Assembly (NCBI GenBank): GCA_947495125.1
Contig: CANLXL010000023.1
Location: 1 to 35,329, forward strand
Source of the DNA: an uncultured Flaviramulus sp.
GTDB taxonomy: Bacteria; Bacteroidota; Bacteroidia; Flavobacteriales; Flavobacteriaceae
Length of the DNA stretch: 35,329 bases
Direction: 5' to 3'
The translations under genes were made by a program, and so were the position numbers. Below, piece after piece: positions 18,146-25,782 of the stretch (its first letter is position 1; each line of letters begins with the position of its first letter). Under the pieces are notes generated by a model. It ran no database searches. It was not told the DNA's origin and saw only the letters and a list, made by a program, of their open reading frames with translations.

Positions 18146-18167
18146 GCCCGGGCATAGTTTCCCGGGC
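18146..18167 (+). promoter_or_regulatory. GC-rich hairpin after susD of locus 2
   Basis: Perfect arms GCCCGGG (18146-18152) and CCCGGGC (18161-18167) enclose an 8-base loop, 25 bases after the susD stop and just before tlpA. No T-run follows, so it is unlikely to be a strong intrinsic terminator. Partial termination or protection of the susCD transcript is a reasonable inference. It matches the position of the hairpin after susD in locus 1. Confidence 0.6.
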
Positions 18168-18181
18168 TAATTTACTAGTCT

Positions 18182-19243
18182 ATGAAATCAATTTTTTATG
18201 CCTTGGTCATGGTACTGACTATCACACAGGGTAACACACAGAACAGTCCGGCTAACTTTATAAGTATTTCCGGTGAAATAACGCACCCCAATAGCGATTC
18301 GTTAACCATATTTAATCGAGCCAGAACATTTTCTAAAACGATTCGGGTGAACGACAAAGGTGTTTTTAAAGATACCTTAAAAGTATTGCCCGAAGAACAG
18401 GAGTATTTGTTTTATGATGGTAGAGAAGGTACCGTTATTTATCTTAGGAACGGATACGATATAGCAATCAGATTTGATGGAAAGGCACTTAAAAAGACCT
18501 TAACGTTTTATGGAAAAGGCGGTGCGGAAAATAACTATATCACGAGCTATGAATTGAAAAAAGCTAAGGAAGTCTCTTTTGTTGGATTGGACAAAGAAAC
18601 TTACAGGCTAAAAGTAAACGAAAGGCTAGATCGTCATGTGACGTTCTTAGAAAGCTATCCCGACCTTCCTTCAGAATTTATAAACGAAAGAAAGGCAAGT
18701 CTTGAGAAGGAAAGAACCTATCGACTGGAGTACCTGGAAAAGGATTATATCGATTCGTATCAAAGCCTTTTCGATAAGTATGAAGCGTCTACGGCCGATC
18801 ATTTGAAACGCGGAAAACCATCACCAAAATTTGTCGATTATAGAAATTTCGAAGGAGGAACAACTTCTCTGGATGACTTTAAAGGGCAGTATGTGTATAT
18901 CGATGTTTGGGCCACCTGGTGTAGTCCATGTAAGAGAGAAATCCCGTTTTTAGAAGCATTCGAAAAAGAGTATCACGACAAGAATATAGCCTTTGTGAGT
19001 ATTTCAATAGATAGAGAAAAAGACTATGCCTATTGGAGGCAAATGATAACAGATAAAAACATGGAGGGTATTCAATTGATAGCCGATAAGGATTTCAAGT
19101 CAGAATTTATAAAAGAATATAGGGCTATGGGCGTTCCCAGATTCATACTTCTGGATCCCCAGGGAAACATTGTCGATTCCCATGCTCCAAGACCATCCAA
19201 AAAATACCTTTTAAAACAGCTTCTGGATAGTCTTGATTTATAG
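18182..19243 (+). CDS. TlpA-like thiol-disulfide oxidoreductase, first of tandem pair
   Basis: The 353 residues comprise a signal peptide (about 1-20), an N-terminal beta-rich region of the type often fused to TlpA in Bacteroidota (about 25-120), a helical linker and a thioredoxin-fold domain (about 215-353). The active site is Trp-Cys-Ser-Pro-Cys, with Cys247 and Cys250 after Trp-Ala-Thr. The cis-proline region appears as Gly-Val-Pro-Arg-Phe-Ile-Leu. It is exported and probably periplasmic, where it would reduce or exchange disulfides. It follows susD by 60 bases, separated by a hairpin. The protein resembles the next gene throughout, so the pair is a tandem duplication. A role in opening disulfide-bonded peptide substrates is inference. 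Confidence 0.92.
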   Translation: MKSIFYALVMVLTITQGNTQNSPANFISISGEITHPNSDSLTIFNRARTFSKTIRVNDKGVFKDTLKVLPEEQEYLFYDGREGTVIYLRNGYDIAIRFDGKALKKTLTFYGKGGAENNYITSYELKKAKEVSFVGLDKETYRLKVNERLDRHVTFLESYPDLPSEFINERKASLEKERTYRLEYLEKDYIDSYQSLFDKYEASTADHLKRGKPSPKFVDYRNFEGGTTSLDDFKGQYVYIDVWATWCSPCKREIPFLEAFEKEYHDKNIAFVSISIDREKDYAYWRQMITDKNMEGIQLIADKDFKSEFIKEYRAMGVPRFILLDPQGNIVDSHAPRPSKKYLLKQLLDSLDL

Positions 19244-19270
19244 TCCATAGATTTTAAAAAAAAAGAACTC

Positions 19271-20383
19271 ATGAAAAATAACATCTATTTAACTCTTGTT
19301 TCATTGATCCTAATAGTCGGTGCATCCTGCTCTTATAGCCCTAAAAACGATTATGTGACCTTTTCGGGAACCATTATCAAACCCAACAGTGACTCTTTGG
19401 TTCTCGTCTCTTTTGCCGGCGGAGTAAAGCCCAAAGTCATCCGATTAAATGCCAATGGAACTTTTAAGGATACTTTAAGGGTAAGCGATTCTCTTGAGTT
19501 TTCGATCCCCAATTATGTGTTGCGCGATGGTAAAGAAATATCCTTTCTTTATTTAAAGAATGGGTTTGATCTAGAGATGACCTTAAATACAGAGCAGTTT
19601 GATGAGACTATCAGCTACACGGGTATGGGTTCGGCCGAAAACAATTATCTGGCCGAAAGTACATTACGAGAAGAAAAGGAAAGAGCACTAGAGCAAAAGG
19701 CAGGGGTGAAACTTTTTGACCATGAAGCAGATGAATTTTACAAAAAAATTGATATCAAAATGGAGAATAAACTGGATCGCTTGTTGAATACACCCGGTTT
19801 GGACTCCATCTTCATAAATTCTCAAAAGCGCCAGATCGAAAACCAAAATAAAAGCCTCATTTTTAACTATAAACTTTCCAAAAACAAGTTGACCTATAAA
19901 GAATACTTGGAAACCTTCGGAAAAGACATCTCCGTGCAATTGGCTAAAGGGCAACCTTCACCAGCCTTTGTAGGCTATGATAATTTCTCCGGAGGAATCA
20001 CATCCTTGGAAGATCTTAAAGGCAAATACGTGTATATTGATATTTGGGCCACCTGGTGTGGGCCTTGCAAAGCGGAAATACCTTATTTGAAAAAGTTGGA
20101 AGAAGCCTATCATGATAAAAACATCGCTTTTGTAAGCATTTCTGTGGATAAAGAAAAGGACAGGAAAAAATGGCAAAATATGGTGGAGGAAAGATCACTT
20201 GGCGGGATACAGCTTTTCGCTAACCTGAGTTTTAAGTCCGATTTTGTTAAGAAATATGAAGTCAAAAGTATTCCCAGATTTATCCTGATCGACCCCGACG
20301 GTAATATTGTAGATGCCAATGCTCCCAGGCCGTCATATCGTTCAACCTTAGATGAATTGTTACAAAATGAAGGTGTTTTATAA
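19271..20383 (+). CDS. TlpA-like thiol-disulfide oxidoreductase lipoprotein, second of tandem pair
   Basis: This 370-residue paralogue of the preceding gene has a lipoprotein signal ending in Gly-Ala-Ser-Cys (Cys20), so it is membrane-tethered whereas the first copy appears soluble. It shares the N-terminal Pro-Asn-Ser-Asp-Ser-Leu segment. It also shares the C-terminal thioredoxin fold, with active site Trp-Cys-Gly-Pro-Cys (Cys263 and Cys266), Tyr-His-Asp-Lys-Asn-Ile-Ala-Phe-Val-Ser-Ile-Ser and Ala-Pro-Arg-Pro-Ser. The active-site dipeptide differs (Gly-Pro here, Ser-Pro in the first copy), which in this fold can shift redox potential. The gap to the first copy is 27 bases and the next gene starts 1 base after its stop, so these are tightly co-transcribed. 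Confidence 0.93.
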   Translation: MKNNIYLTLVSLILIVGASCSYSPKNDYVTFSGTIIKPNSDSLVLVSFAGGVKPKVIRLNANGTFKDTLRVSDSLEFSIPNYVLRDGKEISFLYLKNGFDLEMTLNTEQFDETISYTGMGSAENNYLAESTLREEKERALEQKAGVKLFDHEADEFYKKIDIKMENKLDRLLNTPGLDSIFINSQKRQIENQNKSLIFNYKLSKNKLTYKEYLETFGKDISVQLAKGQPSPAFVGYDNFSGGITSLEDLKGKYVYIDIWATWCGPCKAEIPYLKKLEEAYHDKNIAFVSISVDKEKDRKKWQNMVEERSLGGIQLFANLSFKSDFVKKYEVKSIPRFILIDPDGNIVDANAPRPSYRSTLDELLQNEGVL

Positions 20384-20384
20384 T

Positions 20385-22358
20385 ATGAAAGGACAGTTAG
20401 TGTGGTTGTTACTAGGAGGGTGGTTCGCCTTTTATAGTTGTTATAATACAAAAAGTGTTAGGGCCGGGACTCCTTTATCATCGGGAATTGTATTAGAAAA
20501 TATGGATACTTTGGTAAGACCGGGTGATAATTTTGCAGCCTTTGTAAATGGCAACAGCAAAGAGGGACAGCTCCCTCGTTTTTATAAATTCGGGCGCACG
20601 GTGGAGGATTCCCTTTTACAATCTATACTGAGAAGTACCTCATTAAGTGCTGAAGAGCGTATTTTCAAAGATGTTTACAACGCATTAACCGATTTTAAAA
20701 CCCGCGATAGTGTTGGCTTACTGCCACTTCAAAAGGAATTCGATAAGATTACCAACATTCAAAACCGATCTGAGCTTCTGGGTTATTTCGGATATGCCAA
20801 TACCAATGGCTACAATGTGCCGCTAAAGCTGGAGGTGTCTTATTTCAAGGATTTAAAACGGCATGTTGTATTGATTTCAGAAGGAGGGTTATCATTGAAA
20901 AGGGCATCCCAGTATCTTCAAAATGAAACGAGCCCGACCGATGAGATTTCAGAATACGAGAAATACATACAAGCCCTTTTTCAAATTGTGGGGCACTCAT
21001 TTTCAGAAGAGCAAATTGTTAAGGTTGTTGGGTTAGAGAGAGATCTGGCAAACCTTCACGCTGCCATTACCCAAAGGTGGCAGACGGAAGGACCTACCTA
21101 TCTGATCCGGGATTTTTCTGTTGAGCACCCTGTTGAGGGGCTGGATTTGGAATCGTTTTTAAAACAGGCCTTGGTGAATAAGAAAGCCACCGTTGGAACC
21201 TATCTCACGGACTACCTTGAGGGCTTTGCAAAACTGTTTCAACGAACCGATATGGAACTTTGGAAATCCTATTTAAAGTGGTGCGTTCTTTCAGAAGAGG
21301 CTCCTTTTTTAAACCAGGAACTACTAAAAGTTCATCAGGACTTTCATAAGAGAAATCCTGATGATTTTGCAAAAGCCTATATTAAAAGCGATCTTAAAGA
21401 TTTGATGAACCAGATATATATCCAACACTATTGTCCGGAGGAGGTTAAGACACGCGTTGAGCAGATGACAAATGATTTCGCCGCAACCTTTAGCCAAAGT
21501 ATTTCAACCTTGGATTGGATGTCTGATATTACGCGTAATGAAGCGCTTCAGAAGTTGAAAAAACTTAAAAAAATTATTGGCTATGTAGAACCTCAAACCG
21601 ATTATCATGTTCTGAAGATTGCTCCGAATGCACCTTTTGAGAATCGAAGAAATCTGAGTTATTTTAAGTATCAGCAAAGTTTAGCCCTTTTGGAGCGTTC
21701 TGAACCCGATGACCGCAATCGACACAACCCCAGGTTTCCCAATGGTTATTATCTTGGTAATGAGAATAAAATTTGGATTGCTGCGATGTTATTAAATCCG
21801 CCATATTTTAATAAAGATGCCGATGAAGCAGTTAATTATGGGGCTCTTGGCGCTGTTATTGGTCATGAATTAGGTCATGGTTTTGATACAAAGGGGAGTA
21901 CATATGATAGCCATGGAGAACAGCGAAATTGGTGGACAGATGACGATCTAAAGGCATTCCATAAGCGAACAGCAATCCTAGAGGATCAGTTTAACGGTTA
22001 TGAGATCAAAGATGGTCATTTTGTAAACGGAAAGACCACCTTAAATGAGAACATAGCTGATCTGACAGGACTGGTCATGGCCGTCAGGGCCTATAAGCAA
22101 TCCAAACATTATAACAAGGATAATATCATCGATGGTTTTACACCCATGCAACGTTTGTTTATTGGCTATGCGGGAATGTATGATAGTCCACCAAATGACG
22201 ATTACCTCATCAGAATAAAGGCTACAAGCCGATATCCACCGTCCAGATACCGAATCAATGGGGTGGTTAGAAATAGTGATGCCTTTTACGAGGCTTTCCA
22301 TGTTGAGAGCACAGATTCTTTATATCTGCCACCTGAAAAGCGAGCGAAGATATGGTAA
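20385..22358 (+). CDS. M13-family (neprilysin/PepO-like) zinc metallopeptidase lipoprotein
   Basis: The 657 residues from the ATG at 20385 start with a lipoprotein signal ending in Phe-Tyr-Ser-Cys (Cys19). I preferred this start over upstream in-frame ATGs at 20352 and 20367 because it begins the signal peptide directly and avoids overlap with tlpA. The zinc site is His494-Glu495-Leu-Gly-His498, followed by Gly-Phe-Asp. Downstream are Glu555 (third zinc ligand) and Asp559 in Glu-Asn-Ile-Ala-Asp. The protein ends in Lys-Ile-Trp, as usual for M13. Family members cleave oligopeptides rather than folded proteins. Placed after SusCD and two TlpA genes, it probably trims imported peptides in the cell envelope. 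Confidence 0.95.
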   Translation: MKGQLVWLLLGGWFAFYSCYNTKSVRAGTPLSSGIVLENMDTLVRPGDNFAAFVNGNSKEGQLPRFYKFGRTVEDSLLQSILRSTSLSAEERIFKDVYNALTDFKTRDSVGLLPLQKEFDKITNIQNRSELLGYFGYANTNGYNVPLKLEVSYFKDLKRHVVLISEGGLSLKRASQYLQNETSPTDEISEYEKYIQALFQIVGHSFSEEQIVKVVGLERDLANLHAAITQRWQTEGPTYLIRDFSVEHPVEGLDLESFLKQALVNKKATVGTYLTDYLEGFAKLFQRTDMELWKSYLKWCVLSEEAPFLNQELLKVHQDFHKRNPDDFAKAYIKSDLKDLMNQIYIQHYCPEEVKTRVEQMTNDFAATFSQSISTLDWMSDITRNEALQKLKKLKKIIGYVEPQTDYHVLKIAPNAPFENRRNLSYFKYQQSLALLERSEPDDRNRHNPRFPNGYYLGNENKIWIAAMLLNPPYFNKDADEAVNYGALGAVIGHELGHGFDTKGSTYDSHGEQRNWWTDDDLKAFHKRTAILEDQFNGYEIKDGHFVNGKTTLNENIADLTGLVMAVRAYKQSKHYNKDNIIDGFTPMQRLFIGYAGMYDSPPNDDYLIRIKATSRYPPSRYRINGVVRNSDAFYEAFHVESTDSLYLPPEKRAKIW

Positions 22359-22463
22359 CATTTATAGGTTCTTAAGTGTTAGAAGGGGTATAAAAATCTG
22401 TTGAGAATAGGTAACTAAAAATTAATCTTTTATATTTCAGGCGCAAAGTAATAATTGATTCTA

Positions 22464-23954
22464 ATGCCTTTACCGATGAAGTATCCAAGAGTTCCTAAAA
22501 GTGTGATATCCGCTTTTATATTAGCAAGCCTATTAATTCAAGTTGCCTGTAAATCTAAAGCGAAGGATGAAGGTCCGGCTTCACAAAAGCGCCTGCCCAA
22601 TATCATTTACATTCTGGCTGATGATCTGGGCTATGGCGACCTAAGTTGCTACGGACAAACGAAATTCAGTACTCCCAATATCGATGCCCTGGCGGCTAAC
22701 GGGATTAAGTTTATTCAGCATTATTCAGGATCTACGGTCTGTGCGCCGTCTCGAAGTGCTTTGATGACTGGGCAACATACGGGGCATACACCCATACGGG
22801 GAAATAAGGAAGTACGACCCGAAGGTCAGCATCCTATTGCCGATGAGGTGATTACTATGGCAGAGGTGCTTCAGCAGCAAGGCTACGCCACCGGTGCTTT
22901 TGGTAAATGGGGACTGGGTTATCCCGGTTCTGAAGGCGATCCCGTAAAACAGGGTTTTGACCGTTTTTATGGTTTTAATTGTCAGCGTATCGGGCATAAC
23001 TATTATCCTTACCATTTATGGAGCGACGATCAAAAAATCATGCTTAAAGCAAATGAAGGCGATAAAGAAGGCGCCTACGCACCACAACTGATCCATGAAC
23101 AAACTCTGGCATTTATTGAAGCTAATAAAGACCATCCGTTTTTCGCCTATGTTCCCAGTATTATTCCCCATGCCGAACTTAAAGTACCGGAAAACTATAT
23201 GGCTAAATATCGCGGGAAACTGGAACCTGAAAAATCACATCAAGGCTGCGATCCCGGTTGTACGCATTATAAGATCGGTGGTTATGGGTCGCAACCCGAA
23301 GCTCATGCCGCGTTTGCAGGGATGATTCATTTGTTGGATGAACAGGTTGGTGAGATTGTCGCTAAAGTAAAGGCTTTGGGGATCGAAGATAATACCTTGA
23401 TCATATTCACTTCCGATAATGGTCCGCATCTGGAAGGGGGCGCCGATCCCGATTATTTTGATAGTAATAACATCTATCGGGGTTATAAACGCGACCTGTA
23501 CGAAGGCGGTATCCGTGTCCCCATGATCGCCAGTTGGCCGGGGCAGATTACTCCGGGCACTACCACCGATCACGCCTCTGCATTTTGGGATGTCTTACCC
23601 ACTATGGCGGAGCTTTCAGGAGCAACCCTATCTCAACCTATTGATGGCATCTCCTTTGTACCCACGCTCTTAGGAAAAGACCAACCCAAACACGACTACC
23701 TGTATTGGGAATTTCATGCGAATAACAATAAAACAGCCCAGGCCGTTTTAATGGACGACCACTGGAAAGCCATCCGAAAAGTTAAGCATAAAGCTTTTAC
23801 ACCCATCGAATTATACGATTTAAGATCTGATCCGGGAGAACAGCAGGATCTGGCATCCAATCACCCGGAGTTGGTGGAAAAAGCTATGACTATTATTGAA
23901 AAGGAGCATGTGGACTCTCCGGTGGAACGGTGGCGGTTTGATGTGGCGCTTTAA
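22464..23954 (+). CDS. Arylsulfatase-type (S1 family) sulfatase lipoprotein
   Basis: The 496 residues begin with a signal peptide ending in Leu-Ile-Gln-Val-Ala-Cys, so this is an exported lipoprotein. The start could be the ATG at 22464 or 22476; the earlier TTG is less likely. The N-terminal metal-binding Asp-Asp-Leu-Gly-Tyr-Gly-Asp motif is followed by Cys93-Ala-Pro-Ser-Arg, the site of conversion to formylglycine, and Gly-Lys-Trp-Gly-Leu-Gly. A later Thr-Ser-Asp-Asn-Gly-Pro-His completes the calcium and sulfate site. Such enzymes remove sulfate esters from glycans and need an anaerobic or FGE-type maturase, which is not in this window. It lies 105 bases after the peptidase gene and may be transcribed separately. 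The exact S1 subfamily is not assigned. Confidence 0.93.
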   Translation: MPLPMKYPRVPKSVISAFILASLLIQVACKSKAKDEGPASQKRLPNIIYILADDLGYGDLSCYGQTKFSTPNIDALAANGIKFIQHYSGSTVCAPSRSALMTGQHTGHTPIRGNKEVRPEGQHPIADEVITMAEVLQQQGYATGAFGKWGLGYPGSEGDPVKQGFDRFYGFNCQRIGHNYYPYHLWSDDQKIMLKANEGDKEGAYAPQLIHEQTLAFIEANKDHPFFAYVPSIIPHAELKVPENYMAKYRGKLEPEKSHQGCDPGCTHYKIGGYGSQPEAHAAFAGMIHLLDEQVGEIVAKVKALGIEDNTLIIFTSDNGPHLEGGADPDYFDSNNIYRGYKRDLYEGGIRVPMIASWPGQITPGTTTDHASAFWDVLPTMAELSGATLSQPIDGISFVPTLLGKDQPKHDYLYWEFHANNNKTAQAVLMDDHWKAIRKVKHKAFTPIELYDLRSDPGEQQDLASNHPELVEKAMTIIEKEHVDSPVERWRFDVAL

Positions 23955-23991
23955 TTAAATGACTTTTGAAGTAATAAATTACAGAAATCAA

Positions 23992-24912
23992 TCAGCCTAG
24001 TTTTTCAAGCAAATTACCAAAATTAAAGTCGAATAAATTGGTGTCTTTTTTCCCGGTACCTTGCCAGTTTTCAGTGCTTATGTGCTTTTTATATATGATG
24101 CTATGGATTATCAGGTCGTATAGATCTTTGTGCTGATTTTGCATTAATTTTAAATCCTGATTGCTTCCAATAAAGATGAGGTTCTTCTTTCCGTGTTTCA
24201 CCATACAATCGATTTCAATTTTAATACTCTTTGTCAGCTTTTTAAAATTAAAGTCAATGAGGATATATTTAGATTTGGAAATAAATGCCTTGATGCAGTC
24301 GATCCAAATATCATCTGGTGGATAAAAGATCAGGGCATTTTTTTCATCAATATGAGTTCGTTCCTTGATATTATTCAACATAATAACCGGGATGTCTATT
24401 TGGCTGAAATACGAAAGAATCTTTACCGTTTTTTCATTGCCATAGGTTCTGTTCCAATTGTTAGGATGGGCAATGCCAGTACCTCCGCCACCGGTATAAT
24501 GCGGAAAAGTATTGACCTGTTCTCCGGTTCGGAAATCTCTTAAATAAAGGAAAAAATCATGTTCTGAATCTAGAATACTCAAAACCTTTTCCAGATGTTC
24601 TTTGGCTAAGCCCAAACTTTTAATTCTGTTTTTATAGGACACTTTATCGTCGCTTCGTTTTTTAGTGTGAAAGACAAGAAAGACAAGAAAGACAAGAAAG
24701 ACAAGAAATAAAAGAAAAGCAATGATTACTATGGAAGCTAGATCTTTTAGAGTCGGAAAAAAGTTAATTACACCATAATAAGAACCCATACCGATAAGAA
24801 AAAGTATAGCTGAGCACCCAAAACCCGAATCAGAAGGAGCGCTTTTGAAATCCATTGTGGTTCGAGCTAATAATCTTTCTATGTTCTTTTTGCAAACTTT
24901 CCGGATATCCAT
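23992..24912 (-). CDS. Membrane protein with a predicted cytoplasmic TIR-like/uncharacterised domain, 306 aa
   Basis: Two hydrophobic segments (about residues 33-54 and 59-81) are followed by a soluble domain. The second segment is built from repeated Phe-Leu-Val triplets encoded by a 9-base tandem repeat. The soluble part has Phe-Phe-Leu-Tyr-Leu-Arg-Asp-Phe, then Ile-Pro-Val-Ile-Met-Leu-Asn, Tyr-Pro-Pro-Asp-Asp-Ile-Trp and Lys-Tyr-Ile-Leu-Ile-Asp-Phe. This order resembles a family of uncharacterised membrane-linked domains that begin with a Leu-Arg-Ser/Asp-Phe motif and look like distant TIR or nucleotide-binding folds. That is my recollection, not a search result. It is convergent with the sulfatase gene (37 bases between stops) and downstream of the broken parE. 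Function unknown; a defence or signalling role is speculative. Confidence 0.7.
   Translation of the reverse strand: MDIRKVCKKNIERLLARTTMDFKSAPSDSGFGCSAILFLIGMGSYYGVINFFPTLKDLASIVIIAFLLFLVFLVFLVFLVFHTKKRSDDKVSYKNRIKSLGLAKEHLEKVLSILDSEHDFFLYLRDFRTGEQVNTFPHYTGGGGTGIAHPNNWNRTYGNEKTVKILSYFSQIDIPVIMLNNIKERTHIDEKNALIFYPPDDIWIDCIKAFISKSKYILIDFNFKKLTKSIKIEIDCMVKHGKKNLIFIGSNQDLKLMQNQHKDLYDLIIHSIIYKKHISTENWQGTGKKDTNLFDFNFGNLLEKLG
24672..24707 (-). repeat. 9-base tandem repeat, four copies, in coding sequence
   Basis: The unit AGACAAGAA is repeated exactly four times. Nine bases keeps the frame, so gain or loss of a unit would add or remove three residues (Phe-Leu-Val) from the transmembrane helix of the 306-residue protein. 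Confidence 0.9.
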
Positions 24913-24942
24913 GCTTCTTTTGTTTTATTGCAATGATATGAC

Positions 24943-24977
24943 CAATCTCACTCCAATCCCGCATCAAAATAAGTCCC
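24943..24977 (-). repeat. 35-base direct repeat, copy A
   Basis: It matches 25748-25782 at 32 of 35 positions in the same orientation. Read on the minus strand it could encode Gly-Thr-Tyr-Phe-Asp-Ala-Gly-Leu-Glu then stop, almost the same as the C-terminus of the PIG-L-type deacetylase, but here with no matching gene upstream. It lies between the parE remnant and the 306-residue gene. Confidence 0.8.
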
Positions 24978-25014
24978 GCTTCCGCACAATTCCTTTCGTG
25001 GGGTCCAATTATTT

Positions 25015-25324
25015 TTACGAAAAATGTAGTTTGAAATTCATCCTACCATGTAAAATACGAACAAGGTAAATAGTTTCACCCGCTATACGGTAGATCATTA
25101 TATGTTCGCGAACGGTCCATACGAAGTAACCTTCCGGTACATCATCCCGTTTATGACCGGATTGTGGGTTTTGAATAATGTGTGCCATCCCATTATCTAA
25201 ATCACGACCGGTAGGCCTTCCATTGGTTTTCACCATGCTCGGAATAGGTGTAATTTTGAATGTCTATTAAATCATCATAAGCCTCTTCTGAAAGCTCTAG
25301 GATATAGCTATGGTTTGACTTCAC
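25015..25324 (-). pseudogene. parE: ParE-like toxin, frameshifted
   Basis: A RelE/ParE-type toxin gene broken in the middle. The 5' part starts at a GTG at 25324, overlaps the end of parD by 17 bases, and encodes 40 codons (Tyr-Ile-Leu-Glu-Leu-Ser-Glu-Glu-Ala-Tyr-Asp-Asp...Asn-Gln-Trp-Lys-Ala-Tyr-Arg) before a TGA at 25204-25202. The 3' part continues in another frame with Asn-Pro-Gln-Ser-Gly-His-Lys-Arg-Asp-Asp-Val-Pro, Tyr-Arg-Ile-Ala and Val-Arg-Ile-Leu-His-Gly-Arg-Met-Asn-Phe. These are the typical ParE tail motifs. The total span fits a normal ParE of about 100 residues with a net +1 change, consistent with a small insertion near 25203-25212. ParE poisons DNA gyrase by family knowledge; this copy should be inactive unless the frameshift is a sequencing error or is bypassed. 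Confidence 0.8.
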
Positions 25325-25598
25325 GCTTTGCTGGTTTCCCGGATAATGCTGCTTGTTTTCCTTTTTCTGAAATTTCGGCCATAAGATTTGGAGTATATCT
25401 TACTGTACGCCCATCCTGAATGTCTGCCTCTCCTTTGGCAAGGGCTGCTCCAATAGACGAAAGGCGTAGTTTTTCATCTTCTATCATCTGTTTATAAATA
25501 GCATGTTCTGCCGCCGCAGTGATTGACCTAAAAAGACCAGCTTCAACCTTGCTTTTTAAGTAATTTTCATAGGGTTTATTGATATCAATTCGTGCCAT
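25308..25598 (-). CDS. parD: ParD-like type II antitoxin
   Basis: The 96 residues contain Tyr-Glu-Asn-Tyr-Leu-Lys-Ser-Lys-Val-Glu-Ala-Gly-Leu-Phe. The middle has Ala-Glu-His-Ala-Ile and Glu-Asp-Glu-Lys-Leu-Arg, followed by Gly-Glu-Ala-Asp-Ile-Gln-Asp-Gly-Arg-Thr-Val. This matches the CC2985-type ParD antitoxins: an N-terminal ribbon-helix-helix DNA-binding and dimerisation part, then a toxin-wrapping C-terminus. The frame is intact and its 3' end overlaps the toxin start by 17 bases, the usual operon layout. A perfect inverted repeat 32 bases upstream is the likely autoregulatory operator. With a dead toxin, the antitoxin may persist as an orphan repressor or anti-addiction factor. Confidence 0.9.
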   Translation of the reverse strand: MARIDINKPYENYLKSKVEAGLFRSITAAAEHAIYKQMIEDEKLRLSSIGAALAKGEADIQDGRTVRYTPNLMAEISEKGKQAALSGKPAKREVKP

Positions 25599-25629
25599 CG
25601 TATTTTTTTTGGATATTTTTTAGTGCACT

Positions 25630-25654
25630 ATTACTGTAGTAAAAATACAGTAAT
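25630..25654 (-). promoter_or_regulatory. Inverted repeat upstream of parD, likely ParD operator
   Basis: The perfect 9-base arms ATTACTGTA (25630-25638) and TACAGTAAT (25646-25654) have a 7-base spacer and lie 32 bases upstream of the parD start. Type II antitoxins of the ribbon-helix-helix class bind such palindromes to repress their own operon. Confidence 0.6.
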
Positions 25655-25747
25655 AATTTATCAAATCCCATTTTTCACTTTAATATTTTGTATTCCTTCT
25701 TCAGGAATTACTATCTATGGTATAGCAAAACTAAGTGCCGGTTCAAG

Positions 25748-25782
25748 CAATCTTACTCCAACCCCGAATCAAAATAAGTCCC
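25748..25782 (-). repeat. 35-base direct repeat, copy B (3' end of the deacetylase gene)
   Basis: Partner of copy A (32 of 35 identical, same orientation). This copy encodes the last nine residues and stop of the PIG-L-type protein and continues a few bases beyond. The two copies bracket about 770 bases holding parD and the parE remnant. Confidence 0.8.

Noticed and set aside
18146-18167. Intrinsic terminator after susD of locus 2
   Set aside because: The stem is strong but no T-run follows and the operon clearly continues, so it is listed as a regulatory hairpin.
20352-20384. Upstream in-frame ATGs for the M13 peptidase, overlapping the tlpA end
   Set aside because: The ATG at 20385 starts the lipoprotein signal directly; the upstream ones put extra residues before it.
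24845-25069. 74-residue plus-strand open frame
   Set aside because: It is antisense to the 306-residue gene start, the repeat and the parE end, and its composition does not look like protein.
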